A program made the translations under genes and the position numbers. Positions 44,044-52,281 of a stretch of 64,000 nt of DNA are shown one piece after another; the stretch's first letter is position 1; the number at the start of each line of letters is the position of its first letter. Origin of the DNA: GCA-2737665 sp044344795. Lineage in GTDB: Bacteria > Bacteroidota > Bacteroidia > Palsa-965. The stretch covers positions 1 to 64,000 of the forward strand of contig JBIJCF010000009.1 in assembly GCA_044344795.1 (NCBI GenBank), written 5' to 3'. The notes under the pieces are model-generated. The model did no database searches, was not told where the DNA came from, and worked only from the letters and a program-made list of their open reading frames with translations.

Positions 44044-45192
44044 ATGCAAAATATGGATTTTTCAATGAACGAAAATCAGCAGATGATTGCTGAAATGGTA
44101 CGCAAATTTGCAGATGAAAAAATTCGTCCGCGTATTATGGAATGGGATGAATCGCAGGAATTTCCTGTAGAAATCATGAAACAACTGGGAGAGCTTGGTT
44201 TGCTGGGCGTTCTGGTGCCGCAGGAATACGGTGGTTCGGGGTTTGGTTATTTCGAATACGTTACTGCAATTACCGAATTAGGTAAAGTGTGCGGAAGTAT
44301 CGGTTTAAGCATGGCTGCACATAATTCTTTGTGCACCGGTCATATTCTGCAGTTTGGTAACGAAGAGCAGAAGAAAAAATATTTGCCTTTACTCGCTACC
44401 GGTGAATGGATCGGTGCGTGGGGCTTAACAGAACAAAATACAGGTTCTGATGCAGGTGGCATGTTGACTACTGCCGTTAAAGACGGTGATTACTACGTGA
44501 TCAATGGATCCAAAAACTTTATCACGCACGCAATATCCGGAAATGTTGCTGTAGTGATTGTGCGTACCGGTGAAAAGGGCGATGCGCATGGCATGTCTGC
44601 ATTCATAATCGAAAAAGGAACTCCCGGATTTACCTCCGGAAAGAAAGAAAATAAATTAGGCATGCGCGCATCGGAAACAGCAGAGTTGATTTTCGATAAT
44701 TGTCGTGTGCATAAAGATCAAATGTTAGGCAAGGAAGGGGATGGGTTTATTCAGGCAATGAAAGTATTGGATGGCGGACGCATTTCAATCGCGGCTTTAT
44801 CATTGGGAATTGCAAAAGGTGCGTATGAAGCAGCTTTGCAGTATTCCAAAGAACGTCATCAGTTCGGAAAACCGATTTCTGCATTCCAGGCTATCGCTTT
44901 CAAACTGGCGGATATGGCAACGGAAATTGAAGCTGCTGAATTGTTAACCTTCCTCGCTGCCGATAAGAAGAACAAAGGTCAGAAGATGACAAAGGAGGGC
45001 GCGTTCTGTAAATATTATGCTTCTGAAGTTGCCGTTCGCACTGCGAATGAAGCCGTTCAGATTTTTGGTGGTTACGGTTATACCAAAGACTTTCCGGTAG
45101 AGAAACATTATCGTGATGCGAAGCTTTGTACTATCGGCGAAGGAACTTCCGAGATCCAGAAGCTGGTCATTTCACGTGAAGTGTTGAAGTAA
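44044..45192 (+). CDS. Acyl-CoA dehydrogenase (short-chain type)
   Basis: The 382-residue flavoenzyme oxidises acyl-CoA to the 2-enoyl-CoA in fatty-acid or amino-acid degradation. Features are the N-terminal helical domain (MVRKFADEKIRPRIMEWDE), the flavin-binding GAWGLTEQNTGSDAGGMLTTAV, the beta domain GSKNFITHAISGNVAVV, and the catalytic Glu near YGGYGYTKDFPVEKHYRDAKLCTIGEGTSEIQK, where the YRD...GEGTSEIQ signature matches butyryl-CoA-type members. The start may be 44044 or the ATG at 44053 (MDFSMNE). No electron-transfer flavoprotein gene is adjacent. Confidence 0.95.
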   Translation: MQNMDFSMNENQQMIAEMVRKFADEKIRPRIMEWDESQEFPVEIMKQLGELGLLGVLVPQEYGGSGFGYFEYVTAITELGKVCGSIGLSMAAHNSLCTGHILQFGNEEQKKKYLPLLATGEWIGAWGLTEQNTGSDAGGMLTTAVKDGDYYVINGSKNFITHAISGNVAVVIVRTGEKGDAHGMSAFIIEKGTPGFTSGKKENKLGMRASETAELIFDNCRVHKDQMLGKEGDGFIQAMKVLDGGRISIAALSLGIAKGAYEAALQYSKERHQFGKPISAFQAIAFKLADMATEIEAAELLTFLAADKKNKGQKMTKEGAFCKYYASEVAVRTANEAVQIFGGYGYTKDFPVEKHYRDAKLCTIGEGTSEIQKLVISREVLK

Positions 45193-45309
45193 CAAATAGA
45201 TTATCCAACCGCCCGTAACGCGCTATTACCGATCATCCTCTTATCAGGCAAACTCAGTAACTCCCGTGTTATCTTCGGTTATTATTAATAGTCAGTTAAA
45301 TTAATTCCA

Positions 45310-46890
45310 ATGAAAAAAATAAGTATTGCCATTGCTGCCGCGCTTACAGTAAGTATGTCGTGGGCGCAAACAGCTCCGGAAAACTGGTTTAATCTTTCTT
45401 ACAAGCAAGATAAAGTTCGCGGTGTAGGAACAGAAAAAATGTACAAAGAACTGGTTGGTTCTAAAAAGCCCGACACAATTATCGTTGCGGTAATTGACGG
45501 TGGTGTGGATTATACACACGAAGATTTAAAAGATTTAATGTGGCGCAATCCGGGCGAAATTCCAGGCAACGGAATTGACGACGACAAGAACGGATATGTT
45601 GATGATATCTACGGATGGAATTTTATCGGTGGAAAAGACGGCAAGAACGTACATTATGATAACCTTGAATTAGTACGTCAGTTGCGTCCTTTAGATAAGC
45701 GTTTCGCAAAGCGTGATCCCGGCTCTATCAAGGCCGATGAAAAAGCGGATTACGATCGTTACCTGAAGTTACAGGCGGATCACGATAAAGAAGTAAAAGA
45801 GTTTCAAGGCATTAAGCGTCAACTCGATTTCTTTACGATGTATTTCAAAGACATCAAGGCTCAGGCTAAATCGGATACATTAACGTTCGAAGCGTTCAAA
45901 GCGTATCAACCAACGCCGCAATTCGCGAAAGCACACAAAGTGATGAAGTTGACTGTGCGCAAAGCTGAAGATTTGTCGAAGTTGCAGAAGGACATCAATG
46001 ATGGTAAGAAGCAAATTGATGCGCGTCTGAATTATCATTTGAATTTAGAATTTGACCCACGTGGTATTGTTGGCGATAACTACGATGATCAAAATGAACG
46101 TTATTATGGTAACCCGGATATCAAAGGTCCTGACGCAGGTCACGGCACTCACGTGGCAGGTATTATTGCAGCAAACCGTTTCAATAACGTGGGAATTTGG
46201 GGTGTAGCGAATGCCGTTAAAATCATGGGTGTTCGTTGTGTGCCGGATGGCGATGAGCGCGATAAAGACGTTGCAAATAGTATTCGTTACGCGGTAGACA
46301 ATGGTGCTAAAATCATCAACATGTCTTTCGGGAAATCATACGGTCACAACAAAGGTGTTGTTGATGAAGCGGTGCGTTATGCAGAAAGCAAAGGAGTTTT
46401 GTTAATTCACGCTGCAGGAAACGACAGCAAGAACAACGACAAAACGGATAACTTCCCGAACGATATGTACACAGGTGGTGGCGAAGCAAATAACTGGATG
46501 GAGATTGGTGCGTTGTCGTGGAAGCCGAGTAAAAAGTCGGCTGCGCCATTCACCAATTACGGTCAGGTTAATGTTGACGTATTTGCTCCGGGTGTAGATA
46601 TCATGTCTTGCGAAGACAACGGCGGTTATGTTAAGCATAGCGGAACATCAATGGCGGCACCGGTTTGTGCAGGTGTTGCTGCAGTAATTTGGTCGTATCA
46701 TCCAACATTAACGGCTGTTCAGGTGAAGCAAATTATCGAATCATCTTCGGATAAATCTTTGAAGAAAAAGAAAGTGATTATTCCGGGCGAGAAGAAGAAG
46801 AAAGTGAAGTTTGGGACATTAAGCAAAACAGGTGGAGTAGTAGATCTTTACGCTGCATTCCAAATGGCAGGTACAATGACAGGCAAATAA
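45310..46890 (+). CDS. Exported subtilisin-like (S8) serine protease with long insert
   Basis: The 526-residue protease has a signal peptide (KKISIAIAAALTVSMSWAQ). The catalytic triad is Asp63 (VIDGGVDYTH), His278 (GHGTHVAG) and Ser447 (HSGTSMAAPVCAG), with the oxyanion Asn in HAAGNDS. Asp and His are 215 residues apart, against about 30 in subtilisin; the extra charged and helical region (about 100-250) is a large insert seen in other Bacteroidota S8 enzymes. It starts straight after the signal peptide with no clear propeptide, and there is no T9SS sorting domain at the C-terminus. A Lys-rich patch lies near 485-505. Confidence 0.93.
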   Translation: MKKISIAIAAALTVSMSWAQTAPENWFNLSYKQDKVRGVGTEKMYKELVGSKKPDTIIVAVIDGGVDYTHEDLKDLMWRNPGEIPGNGIDDDKNGYVDDIYGWNFIGGKDGKNVHYDNLELVRQLRPLDKRFAKRDPGSIKADEKADYDRYLKLQADHDKEVKEFQGIKRQLDFFTMYFKDIKAQAKSDTLTFEAFKAYQPTPQFAKAHKVMKLTVRKAEDLSKLQKDINDGKKQIDARLNYHLNLEFDPRGIVGDNYDDQNERYYGNPDIKGPDAGHGTHVAGIIAANRFNNVGIWGVANAVKIMGVRCVPDGDERDKDVANSIRYAVDNGAKIINMSFGKSYGHNKGVVDEAVRYAESKGVLLIHAAGNDSKNNDKTDNFPNDMYTGGGEANNWMEIGALSWKPSKKSAAPFTNYGQVNVDVFAPGVDIMSCEDNGGYVKHSGTSMAAPVCAGVAAVIWSYHPTLTAVQVKQIIESSSDKSLKKKKVIIPGEKKKKVKFGTLSKTGGVVDLYAAFQMAGTMTGK

Positions 46891-46906
46891 TTGTTATGCC
46901 AATGAA

Positions 46907-46940
46907 ATAAAAAAGGAGATCAATTTGATCTCCTTTTTTT
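46907..46940. terminator. Bidirectional intrinsic terminator
   Basis: The 8-bp stem GGAGATCA / TGATCTCC (46915-46933) has an A-run before and a T-run after, so it can terminate both the subtilase gene (plus) and hddC (minus), whose stop codon lies in the T-run. Confidence 0.9.
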
Positions 46941-47649
46941 ATGAATATCGCTCAAGGAATTCTTCTTGTGCTCTGAAATAATCTTCGGGTAAACCGATGT
47001 CCACAAAATAGCCTTCCGTGCGGTAGCCTTGAAATTGCAGGCGTTGCGCGTAACGTCCGAAGAAATCATATTCAATAGAAAATGCAACATCTTGAGGGGT
47101 GTGTTGCATGAAACTTTTCTTACGGATAATGTAGAGGCCTGCATTAATAAGCTGTTTGCCCGAATGCTCTTCTGACTTTTCACGAAACGCCTTAACTCGC
47201 TTACCGTATAATTCAATGGTTCCGTAACGCGCACCGTCTTCAACATCGCGCAATGCCATACTAACATCCGCCGAACTTTCAAGATGGAATTCATAAAATG
47301 GGCGTAACGGAAAATCAAACCAGGAATCGCCGTTAAGCACCAAAACATGCGCGCTGCCGCATTCCTGCAATGCCAAACGTATTCCGCCTCCGGTTCCTAA
47401 TGGTGTTGTCTCTACAGCGTAGATAATTTCCATTCCTGCATAAGTGTTCCCGAAGTGCAGAATGATTTGTTCCGATAAATATCCGACAGATAACACGACA
47501 CGAGAAATTCCCGATTGCGCTAATCGTGTTAATACGTAATGCAGAAAAGGTTTTCCGGCAACAGGCGCCATGGGCTTGGGTACATCACTCACAACAGTTT
47601 TTAGTCGTGTGCCGAAACCGCCGGCCAATACAACGGCTTCGTTGATCAT
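46939..47649 (-). CDS. hddC: D-glycero-alpha-D-manno-heptose-1-phosphate guanylyltransferase
   Basis: The 236-residue nucleotidyltransferase starts with the signature EAVVLAGGFGTRLKTVVSDVPKPMAPVAGKPF, and has LGTGGGIRLAL and VLNGDSWFD with the metal-binding Asp. With GmhA and HddA next to it, it should make GDP-heptose from GTP and heptose-1-phosphate. The four-base ATGA overlap with gmhA shows a tight operon. A general sugar nucleotidyltransferase would look alike, but the neighbours decide the call. Confidence 0.88.
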   Translation of the reverse strand: MINEAVVLAGGFGTRLKTVVSDVPKPMAPVAGKPFLHYVLTRLAQSGISRVVLSVGYLSEQIILHFGNTYAGMEIIYAVETTPLGTGGGIRLALQECGSAHVLVLNGDSWFDFPLRPFYEFHLESSADVSMALRDVEDGARYGTIELYGKRVKAFREKSEEHSGKQLINAGLYIIRKKSFMQHTPQDVAFSIEYDFFGRYAQRLQFQGYRTEGYFVDIGLPEDYFRAQEEFLERYS

Positions 47650-48230
47650 TTCGGAAATAATGTGGTTTCAACAATTTCACACACGGTGTGCCCCAGCAAC
47701 ATGTGACATTCCTGTATTCGTGGTGTATCGCGTGAAGGAATATCAATTAATAAATCACAATGGGCTTTCATTTTACCACCGCCTTCACCTGTAAATCCAA
47801 CGGTTGTAATGCCCATTTCCTGAGCTTTAATTAATGCATTAACAACGTTTCCCGAATTACCGCTTGTAGATAGCCCGATCAGTACATCGCCTTTCTTACC
47901 GATGCCACTGATCAAACGACTGTAGATCAAATCATACGCGTAATCATTCGCTACAGCAGTGATATACGACGTGTTCACGTGTAACGCTTCCGAAGATAAT
48001 GCAGGACGATCGTAGTAAAATCGTCCGGTAAGTTCAGCAGCTAAATGTTGCGCATCTGCAGCACTGCCGCCGTTCCCGGCCCAAAGAACCTTGCCGCCGT
48101 TTTTGTAACAAGCAACTATTATTTCGGCAATTTTATTCGTTGTATTTAACAGTGCCGTATTTTCCAGTAATGATTGCTTCAGCTGAATAGAGCTTGTAAT
48201 GCGCTCCTTAATCAATGATTGATTGTCCAT
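47646..48230 (-). CDS. gmhA: Sedoheptulose-7-phosphate isomerase
   Basis: The 194-residue SIS-domain enzyme turns sedoheptulose-7-phosphate into D-glycero-D-manno-heptose-7-phosphate, the first step of heptose synthesis. Visible motifs are GGKVLWAGNGGSAADAQHLAAELTGRFY and LIGLSTSGNSGNVVNAL, and the C-terminal ECHMLLGHTVCEIVE with the metal-ligand His and Glu. The start overlaps the end of hddA by 19 bases. It is the second step in the gene order kinase, isomerase, nucleotidyltransferase. Confidence 0.93.
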   Translation of the reverse strand: MDNQSLIKERITSSIQLKQSLLENTALLNTTNKIAEIIVACYKNGGKVLWAGNGGSAADAQHLAAELTGRFYYDRPALSSEALHVNTSYITAVANDYAYDLIYSRLISGIGKKGDVLIGLSTSGNSGNVVNALIKAQEMGITTVGFTGEGGGKMKAHCDLLIDIPSRDTPRIQECHMLLGHTVCEIVETTLFPK

Positions 48231-49243
48231 GTCGTTAAACCTTGAGAGGTAAAGGTAAATGATTTGGTACTTCCGCCGAATGCTCGCAACGTTTCATCTA
48301 CTTTGAGTTTCGTGGTGCCAGGGCAATAGAAAAACATAAATCCGCCACCGCCTGCACCGGAAATTTTTCCTCCTGTTGCACCGGCTTGTAATGCAGCTTC
48401 ATAAATATTATCCAACTGATCATTACTAATCGCGCTGGCCATTTTTTTCTTGTTTAACCAACCCAAATTAAGGATTGTGCCAATCTCATCCACATTACCG
48501 CGCAACAAACATTCTTTCATCAACTGGGCTTGTTCCTTAAGCTTGTGCATCGCTTCAATGGCCTCCATGTTGTTCTTCTTCACGTTCTCAACCTGATGGG
48601 TAATAATCTGGGCAGAATCACGACGTGTCTCTGTGAAGTACAGCAGCAAGTTCATCTCTAGTTCATTCAAGACATCTTGCTTAATGCTCAGCGGATTCAC
48701 AATCACTTTATCATTTCCGAAAAACTCTAAATAATTTACACCGCCAAAAGTCGCCGCATACTGATCTTGTTTTCCGCCCGCCATTTTCATTTCAATACGC
48801 TCTATTTCAAACGCCATATGTGCAATGTCGTATTGTCCTAATGGTAATTGAAGCCACTCTTTGAATGCACCAAGAATAGCTACCATCAATGTTGAGGAAG
48901 TGCCTAATCCGGATCCTTGCGGAGCTTCAATCCATGTCGTTAATCGAAAAGATAAATGTTGCTTTGTGAATTCTCGCACAATGCGATTATAAACGCCGGC
49001 TTGTAATTCGTAATCGCGGTTATCAAATGGAATGTAATCGTTGGCGTTAAAGGTGTAACGCTTACCCGAACTTCCGGTTACAAATTCAATTTTACCGTCG
49101 TTCGTTGGCTCTAATATTGCATACGCATAGCTGCTGATGGTTGCATTAAGAATTGCGCCTCCGTGTAAATCGGAATAAGGAGAAACATCGGTGCCACCGC
49201 CGGCTAAACCTAAACGTAGTGGAGCTTTACTTTTTATTATCAT
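48212..49243 (-). CDS. hddA: D-glycero-alpha-D-manno-heptose-7-phosphate kinase
   Basis: The 343-residue GHMP-family kinase phosphorylates heptose-7-phosphate at C1. Start set at MIIKSKAPLRLGLAGGGTDVSPYSD (49243), the conserved N-terminus of HddA. The ATP loop APQGSGLGTSSTL and the C-terminal GATGGKISGAGGGGFMFFY are clear. It sits directly after the glycosyltransferase gene (one base gap) and overlaps gmhA. The GDP-alpha-heptose route is used for S-layer and capsule glycans in other bacteria, in contrast to the ADP-beta-heptose route of LPS. Confidence 0.92.
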   Translation of the reverse strand: MIIKSKAPLRLGLAGGGTDVSPYSDLHGGAILNATISSYAYAILEPTNDGKIEFVTGSSGKRYTFNANDYIPFDNRDYELQAGVYNRIVREFTKQHLSFRLTTWIEAPQGSGLGTSSTLMVAILGAFKEWLQLPLGQYDIAHMAFEIERIEMKMAGGKQDQYAATFGGVNYLEFFGNDKVIVNPLSIKQDVLNELEMNLLLYFTETRRDSAQIITHQVENVKKNNMEAIEAMHKLKEQAQLMKECLLRGNVDEIGTILNLGWLNKKKMASAISNDQLDNIYEAALQAGATGGKISGAGGGGFMFFYCPGTTKLKVDETLRAFGGSTKSFTFTSQGLTTWTINH

Positions 49244-49244
49244 G

Positions 49245-50405
49245 TTAACTATGTAACGTACGTTGGTATAAAGTTTCAAATGCAGCGGTCATAACTTCCC
49301 AGCTGTATTTCGATTTTTCCTTAATGGTTGCGGCTTGAAAACTATTAAATCGTTGCTGCTCGTAAAAGTCAACAATGGCGTCGGCAATTTCTTGTGCTGT
49401 TGGAGGCACAACATAACCCGATTTACCGTGTTCAATGATTTCTCCTAAGCCTCCAACATTGGTTACCAGCGAAGGTCGGTCAAATTGCAGAGCGATTTTC
49501 GTTACACCGCTTTGTGTTGCGGTATGATACGTTTGCGTAACAAGATCGCATGCACTGAAATACCATTGCACATCCTGATTGGGAATGAAATGAGTATGCA
49601 ACAACACAGCACTTTGTAAATTGTGGCGTTGAATGATCTCATCGTAATACGCGCGGTCTTCATAAAATTCTCCGGCTACAATCAATTGAATCTTCAACGC
49701 TCTGATACGGGCATCAGCCATAGATTCCAGAAGCAAATCCAATCCTTTGTAGCGACGAATCAAACCGAAAAACAATAAATATTTTCCGTTTTCATCAAGC
49801 TGCAAATGCTGTCGCGCTGAAGCTCGCGTTGAAGGCTCTCCAAACGAAGTGTACAAAGGATGTTCAGAAAAAACCACGTTATCACTTGTTGTGAATTGCT
49901 TCAAATCGCTCAACACCTTTTGCGACATGGTTAAATAACCATGACAGCTTTTCAGGAAATAGGATGAAAATGTTTTGTCTCCGGGACGCTTTTCATGAGG
50001 AATCGCGTTATCGACCAAAGAAAGCACTTTGGTGTGTTTGTTTTTCGCCGCAATACGCGCAATCGTTCCTAAAGCGGGGCCCATAAACGGCAACCAATAG
50101 CGGATAATAAGATAATCAGGGCGCTCCTTGCGAATAATTCTCCCGACTTTAATCCAATTCAATGGGTTCACCGAATTAATAAGCGATCGAATAGTAATTC
50201 CCTCCGGCCGCGGACCATCATCGTATTGGGTTGTGCCGGGAAATAAAAACCCGGGATATTGCAGTGAAAAAGAGATGATTTCGGCTTCGTGACCATCTTT
50301 CAGCAAAGCTCGACACAACAATTCGTCGAATGTCGCCAAGCCACCACGCAATGGCCAAGCCGGCCCGATCACATACACTTTTCTTTTTGTGGTATTTTTC
50401 GCCAT
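49245..50405 (-). CDS. Glycosyltransferase family 4-like protein
   Basis: The 386-residue GT-B enzyme has an N-terminal acceptor domain starting with KVYVIGPAWPLRGGLATFDELLC and a C-terminal donor domain with LLFFGLIRRYKGLDLLLESM, IVAGEFYE and NVGGLGEIIEHGKSGYVVPP. It is likely to add a sugar, plausibly heptose given the operon, to a surface glycan. Start set at MAKNTTKRK (50405), the residues just before the first beta strand; a minus-strand TACCTTCG box is six bases before. It is the first gene of the heptose operon. Confidence 0.85.
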   Translation of the reverse strand: MAKNTTKRKVYVIGPAWPLRGGLATFDELLCRALLKDGHEAEIISFSLQYPGFLFPGTTQYDDGPRPEGITIRSLINSVNPLNWIKVGRIIRKERPDYLIIRYWLPFMGPALGTIARIAAKNKHTKVLSLVDNAIPHEKRPGDKTFSSYFLKSCHGYLTMSQKVLSDLKQFTTSDNVVFSEHPLYTSFGEPSTRASARQHLQLDENGKYLLFFGLIRRYKGLDLLLESMADARIRALKIQLIVAGEFYEDRAYYDEIIQRHNLQSAVLLHTHFIPNQDVQWYFSACDLVTQTYHTATQSGVTKIALQFDRPSLVTNVGGLGEIIEHGKSGYVVPPTAQEIADAIVDFYEQQRFNSFQAATIKEKSKYSWEVMTAAFETLYQRTLHS

Positions 50406-50493
50406 GCGATGCGAAGGTAATACGGTTTTTACCCTCAAAAGGCAGTTTTGATTTCCATTACAGCCTTCGGAGTGAATATTTTTTTTCAAATAG

Positions 50494-50524
50494 TTGATCT
50501 CCGAATGATATTTTTTTAAATTTG
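50494..50524 (+). promoter_or_regulatory. Bacteroidota-type promoter for rpsU
   Basis: TTG (50494-50496) and TAAATTTG (50517-50524) are spaced by 20 bases, close to the ideal 19, with the rpsU ATG 34 bases further on. Confidence 0.75.
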
Positions 50525-50558
50525 CACCCCTAAATAAAACAAATACAGGAAGTTCAAC

Positions 50559-50753
50559 ATGATTATTGTAGCTGTAAAAGAAGGCGAGTCACTAGAAAAG
50601 GCGCTTAAGAAGTTTAAGAAGAAATTCGAAAAAACCGGCGTGGTTCGCGAATTGCGCGACCGTCAGAAATTCACTAAGCCGTCTATCCGTCGTCGCGAAA
50701 CTAAGCTGAAAGCAATTTACAAGCAGCAGATGTATCGCACCGACGAGGCATAA
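50559..50753 (+). CDS. rpsU: 30S ribosomal protein bS21
   Basis: The 64-residue basic protein has the usual start IIVAVKEGESLEKALKKFKK and RQKFTKPSIRRRETKL. The C-terminal tail KAIYKQQMYRTDEA carries Tyr54, the residue that in Flavobacterium ribosomes helps to cover the anti-Shine-Dalgarno end of 16S rRNA, as I recall from structural work. That occlusion explains why most Bacteroidota genes lack Shine-Dalgarno sequences. Only a weak AGGAAG precedes the ATG. A large hairpin follows the stop codon before xer. Confidence 0.96.
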   Translation: MIIVAVKEGESLEKALKKFKKKFEKTGVVRELRDRQKFTKPSIRRRETKLKAIYKQQMYRTDEA

Positions 50754-50770
50754 GACCTCTTAAATATTTA

Positions 50771-50830
50771 TAAATACACGCGTTGTAGTGAACTTCTCTC
50801 GAAGAAGTTTCGTACAATAGCGTGTATTTA
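50771..50830 (+). promoter_or_regulatory. Long RNA hairpin between rpsU and xer
   Basis: The arms TAAATACACGC / GCGTGTATTTA continue through GTTGTA / TACAAT to an inner stem AACTTC / GAAGTT with loop TCTC plus short bulges, about 25-28 pairs in 60 bases. It has no proper T-run and ends 11 bases before the TTG start of xer, so processing or start-site control is more likely than termination. Confidence 0.7.
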
Positions 50831-50841
50831 TCTTTTATACC

Positions 50842-51732
50842 TTGTCGGAATCGATTACTGCATTTGTCACTTATTTGAAGACGGAAAAGCGCGCTTCCGA
50901 ACACACTTGTATTTCCTATGCAACTGATCTTATTCAGTTTCGTGATTTTATCTCCACAACATATTCGTTAGAAGAGCCGGCCGATGCAGGATTCCAGATT
51001 ATTCGTTCGTTCATCGCGCAGTTGATGCAGGATGGATTAACGCCGCGTTCCGTAAACAGAAAAATTACCGCGTTGCGCACGTACTTCCGTTTCCTGCAGC
51101 GTTCAGGAAGAATTAGCGTCAATCCAACCTTAAAAATTCAAGGTCCCAAAGCTTCCAAACGCCTAACCACTTTCGTGGAAGAAAAAAGCATGACGAAGCT
51201 CTTGGATGAGACTATAATTGACGAATTGGAACAAAGTGAGTACGATGCGAAGTTGGTGCAATTGATTATTGAACTATTGTACGGAACCGGAATGCGTTTG
51301 GCCGAATTAATTGGTTTGGAACTTAATGATGTGGATACGCAACGGCAGTTGCTAAAAGTAACCGGGAAGCGCAACAAACAGCGAATAATTCCTATTCCTA
51401 ATGAACTGAACGATTTACTAATTGTATTTTGTAGTAATCGTCCACAAACAGATTCGCAATCTTTACTGGTTAGTGAACACGGAAAATCGGTGACGCGAAA
51501 TTTTGTTTACCGCAAAGTAAAGCAGTACCTTAGTCTTGTAACAACAATAGATAAAAAGAGCCCTCATGTGTTGCGTCACACTTTTGCCACACACATGTTA
51601 AATAATGGAGCCGATTTAAACGCAATTAAGGAATTGTTAGGCCATGCTAATCTTTCTGCGACACAAGTATACACGCACAATACAGTAGAGAAATTAAAAC
51701 ATATTTATTCAAAAGCCCATCCCAGGGCATAA
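50842..51732 (+). CDS. xerC: Tyrosine recombinase XerC/XerD
   Basis: The 296-residue recombinase resolves chromosome dimers together with its partner. The N-terminal SAM-like domain (ITAFVTYLKTEKRASEHTCI) is followed by the catalytic core with Arg in GTGMRLAELIGLEL, Lys in TGKRNKQRIIPIP, HVLRHTFATHML, LGHANLSATQVYTH with the nucleophile Tyr. The start is TTG at 50842; upstream frame codons offer no ATG. Its location between rpsU and hpf is the normal place in Bacteroidota, so it is not an integrase of a mobile element. Confidence 0.93.
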   Translation: MSESITAFVTYLKTEKRASEHTCISYATDLIQFRDFISTTYSLEEPADAGFQIIRSFIAQLMQDGLTPRSVNRKITALRTYFRFLQRSGRISVNPTLKIQGPKASKRLTTFVEEKSMTKLLDETIIDELEQSEYDAKLVQLIIELLYGTGMRLAELIGLELNDVDTQRQLLKVTGKRNKQRIIPIPNELNDLLIVFCSNRPQTDSQSLLVSEHGKSVTRNFVYRKVKQYLSLVTTIDKKSPHVLRHTFATHMLNNGADLNAIKELLGHANLSATQVYTHNTVEKLKHIYSKAHPRA

Positions 51733-51751
51733 CTAAAAAAGAGGAGGACGT

Positions 51752-52051
51752 ATGGACATTCAGATTCAATCCATTCATTTCAAAGCTGATCAAAAGCTGA
51801 TCACGTTTACGGAAGAAAAACTCGGGAAACTGAAGCAATATTACGATGGAATATTGGCGGCAGAAGTATTTTTGCGTCTCGATAAATCGGATGATACTAC
51901 CAATAAGCTGGTCGAAATTAAATTGATGGTTCCGGGTCCGGAATTATATGTGGAAAAGCAGTGTAAATCCTTTGAGGAAGCCGTTGATTTATGTTGTGAA
52001 GCGCTTACGAAACAAGTTAAAAAGTACAAGGAAAAGAAAATCGGGATATAG
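51752..52051 (+). CDS. hpf: Short ribosome hibernation factor (HPF/RaiA family)
   Basis: The 99-residue protein is the short HPF/RaiA form, starting MDIQIQSIHFKADQKLITF and ending in the basic KQVKKYKEKKIGI; it binds the 30S subunit and silences ribosomes in resting cells. Most of the family core EIKLMVPGPELYVEKQCKSFEEA is present. It carries an unusually strong Shine-Dalgarno, GAGGAGG at 51741-51747, four bases before ATG, in a phylum that rarely uses one. A terminator follows. Confidence 0.93.
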   Translation: MDIQIQSIHFKADQKLITFTEEKLGKLKQYYDGILAAEVFLRLDKSDDTTNKLVEIKLMVPGPELYVEKQCKSFEEAVDLCCEALTKQVKKYKEKKIGI

Positions 52052-52074
52052 CTACGTAGATCCTAATGATGGAT

Positions 52075-52100
52075 AGCCCGGAAGTGTCCGGGCTTTTTTT
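52075..52100 (+). terminator. Intrinsic terminator after hpf
   Basis: The 8-bp stem AGCCCGGA / TCCGGGCT with a short loop is followed by seven T. Confidence 0.93.
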
Positions 52101-52141
52101 CACCCGTAGGCGGAAAATATTATAAAAAAAATTCTGTGCGC

Positions 52142-52171
52142 TTGTTGCATTTGAAAAGTTTTATACATTTG
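52142..52171 (+). promoter_or_regulatory. Bacteroidota-type promoter for the tRNA operon
   Basis: TTG (52142-52144) and TACATTTG (52164-52171) are 19 bases apart, an ideal match. It is the only clear promoter before the tRNAs and may also drive tuf and downstream genes. Confidence 0.82.
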
Positions 52172-52213
52172 CAGTCCCGTTTTGGGGGGTATCCCCTTAA
52201 AAATAAGGGAAAA

Positions 52214-52222
52214 GTTCTTTGA
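52214..52222 (+). promoter_or_regulatory. boxA-like antitermination site in the tRNA operon leader
   Basis: GTTCTTTGA resembles the boxA element of rRNA leaders (GCTCTTTAA in enterobacteria) that loads Nus factors. It lies inside a leader closed by AGTCCCG (52173-52179) and CGGGACT (52226-52232). The placement is that of an rRNA-like leader, although no rRNA gene follows. Confidence 0.5.
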
Positions 52223-52281
52223 AGTCGGGACTGATAGCGGTAAAACGTATCGATTAACCGAAGCAAGGTTTAGGAATTAAG

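Noticed and set aside
48212..49279. Longer start for hddA
   Set aside because: The conserved N-terminus begins at the ATG at 49243; the additional 12 residues would overlap the glycosyltransferase gene end.
50842..51732. Integron integrase that could serve the attC-like repeats
   Set aside because: The recombinase is in the conserved rpsU-xer-hpf order, has normal Xer length and lies 22 kb away, so it is the housekeeping enzyme.
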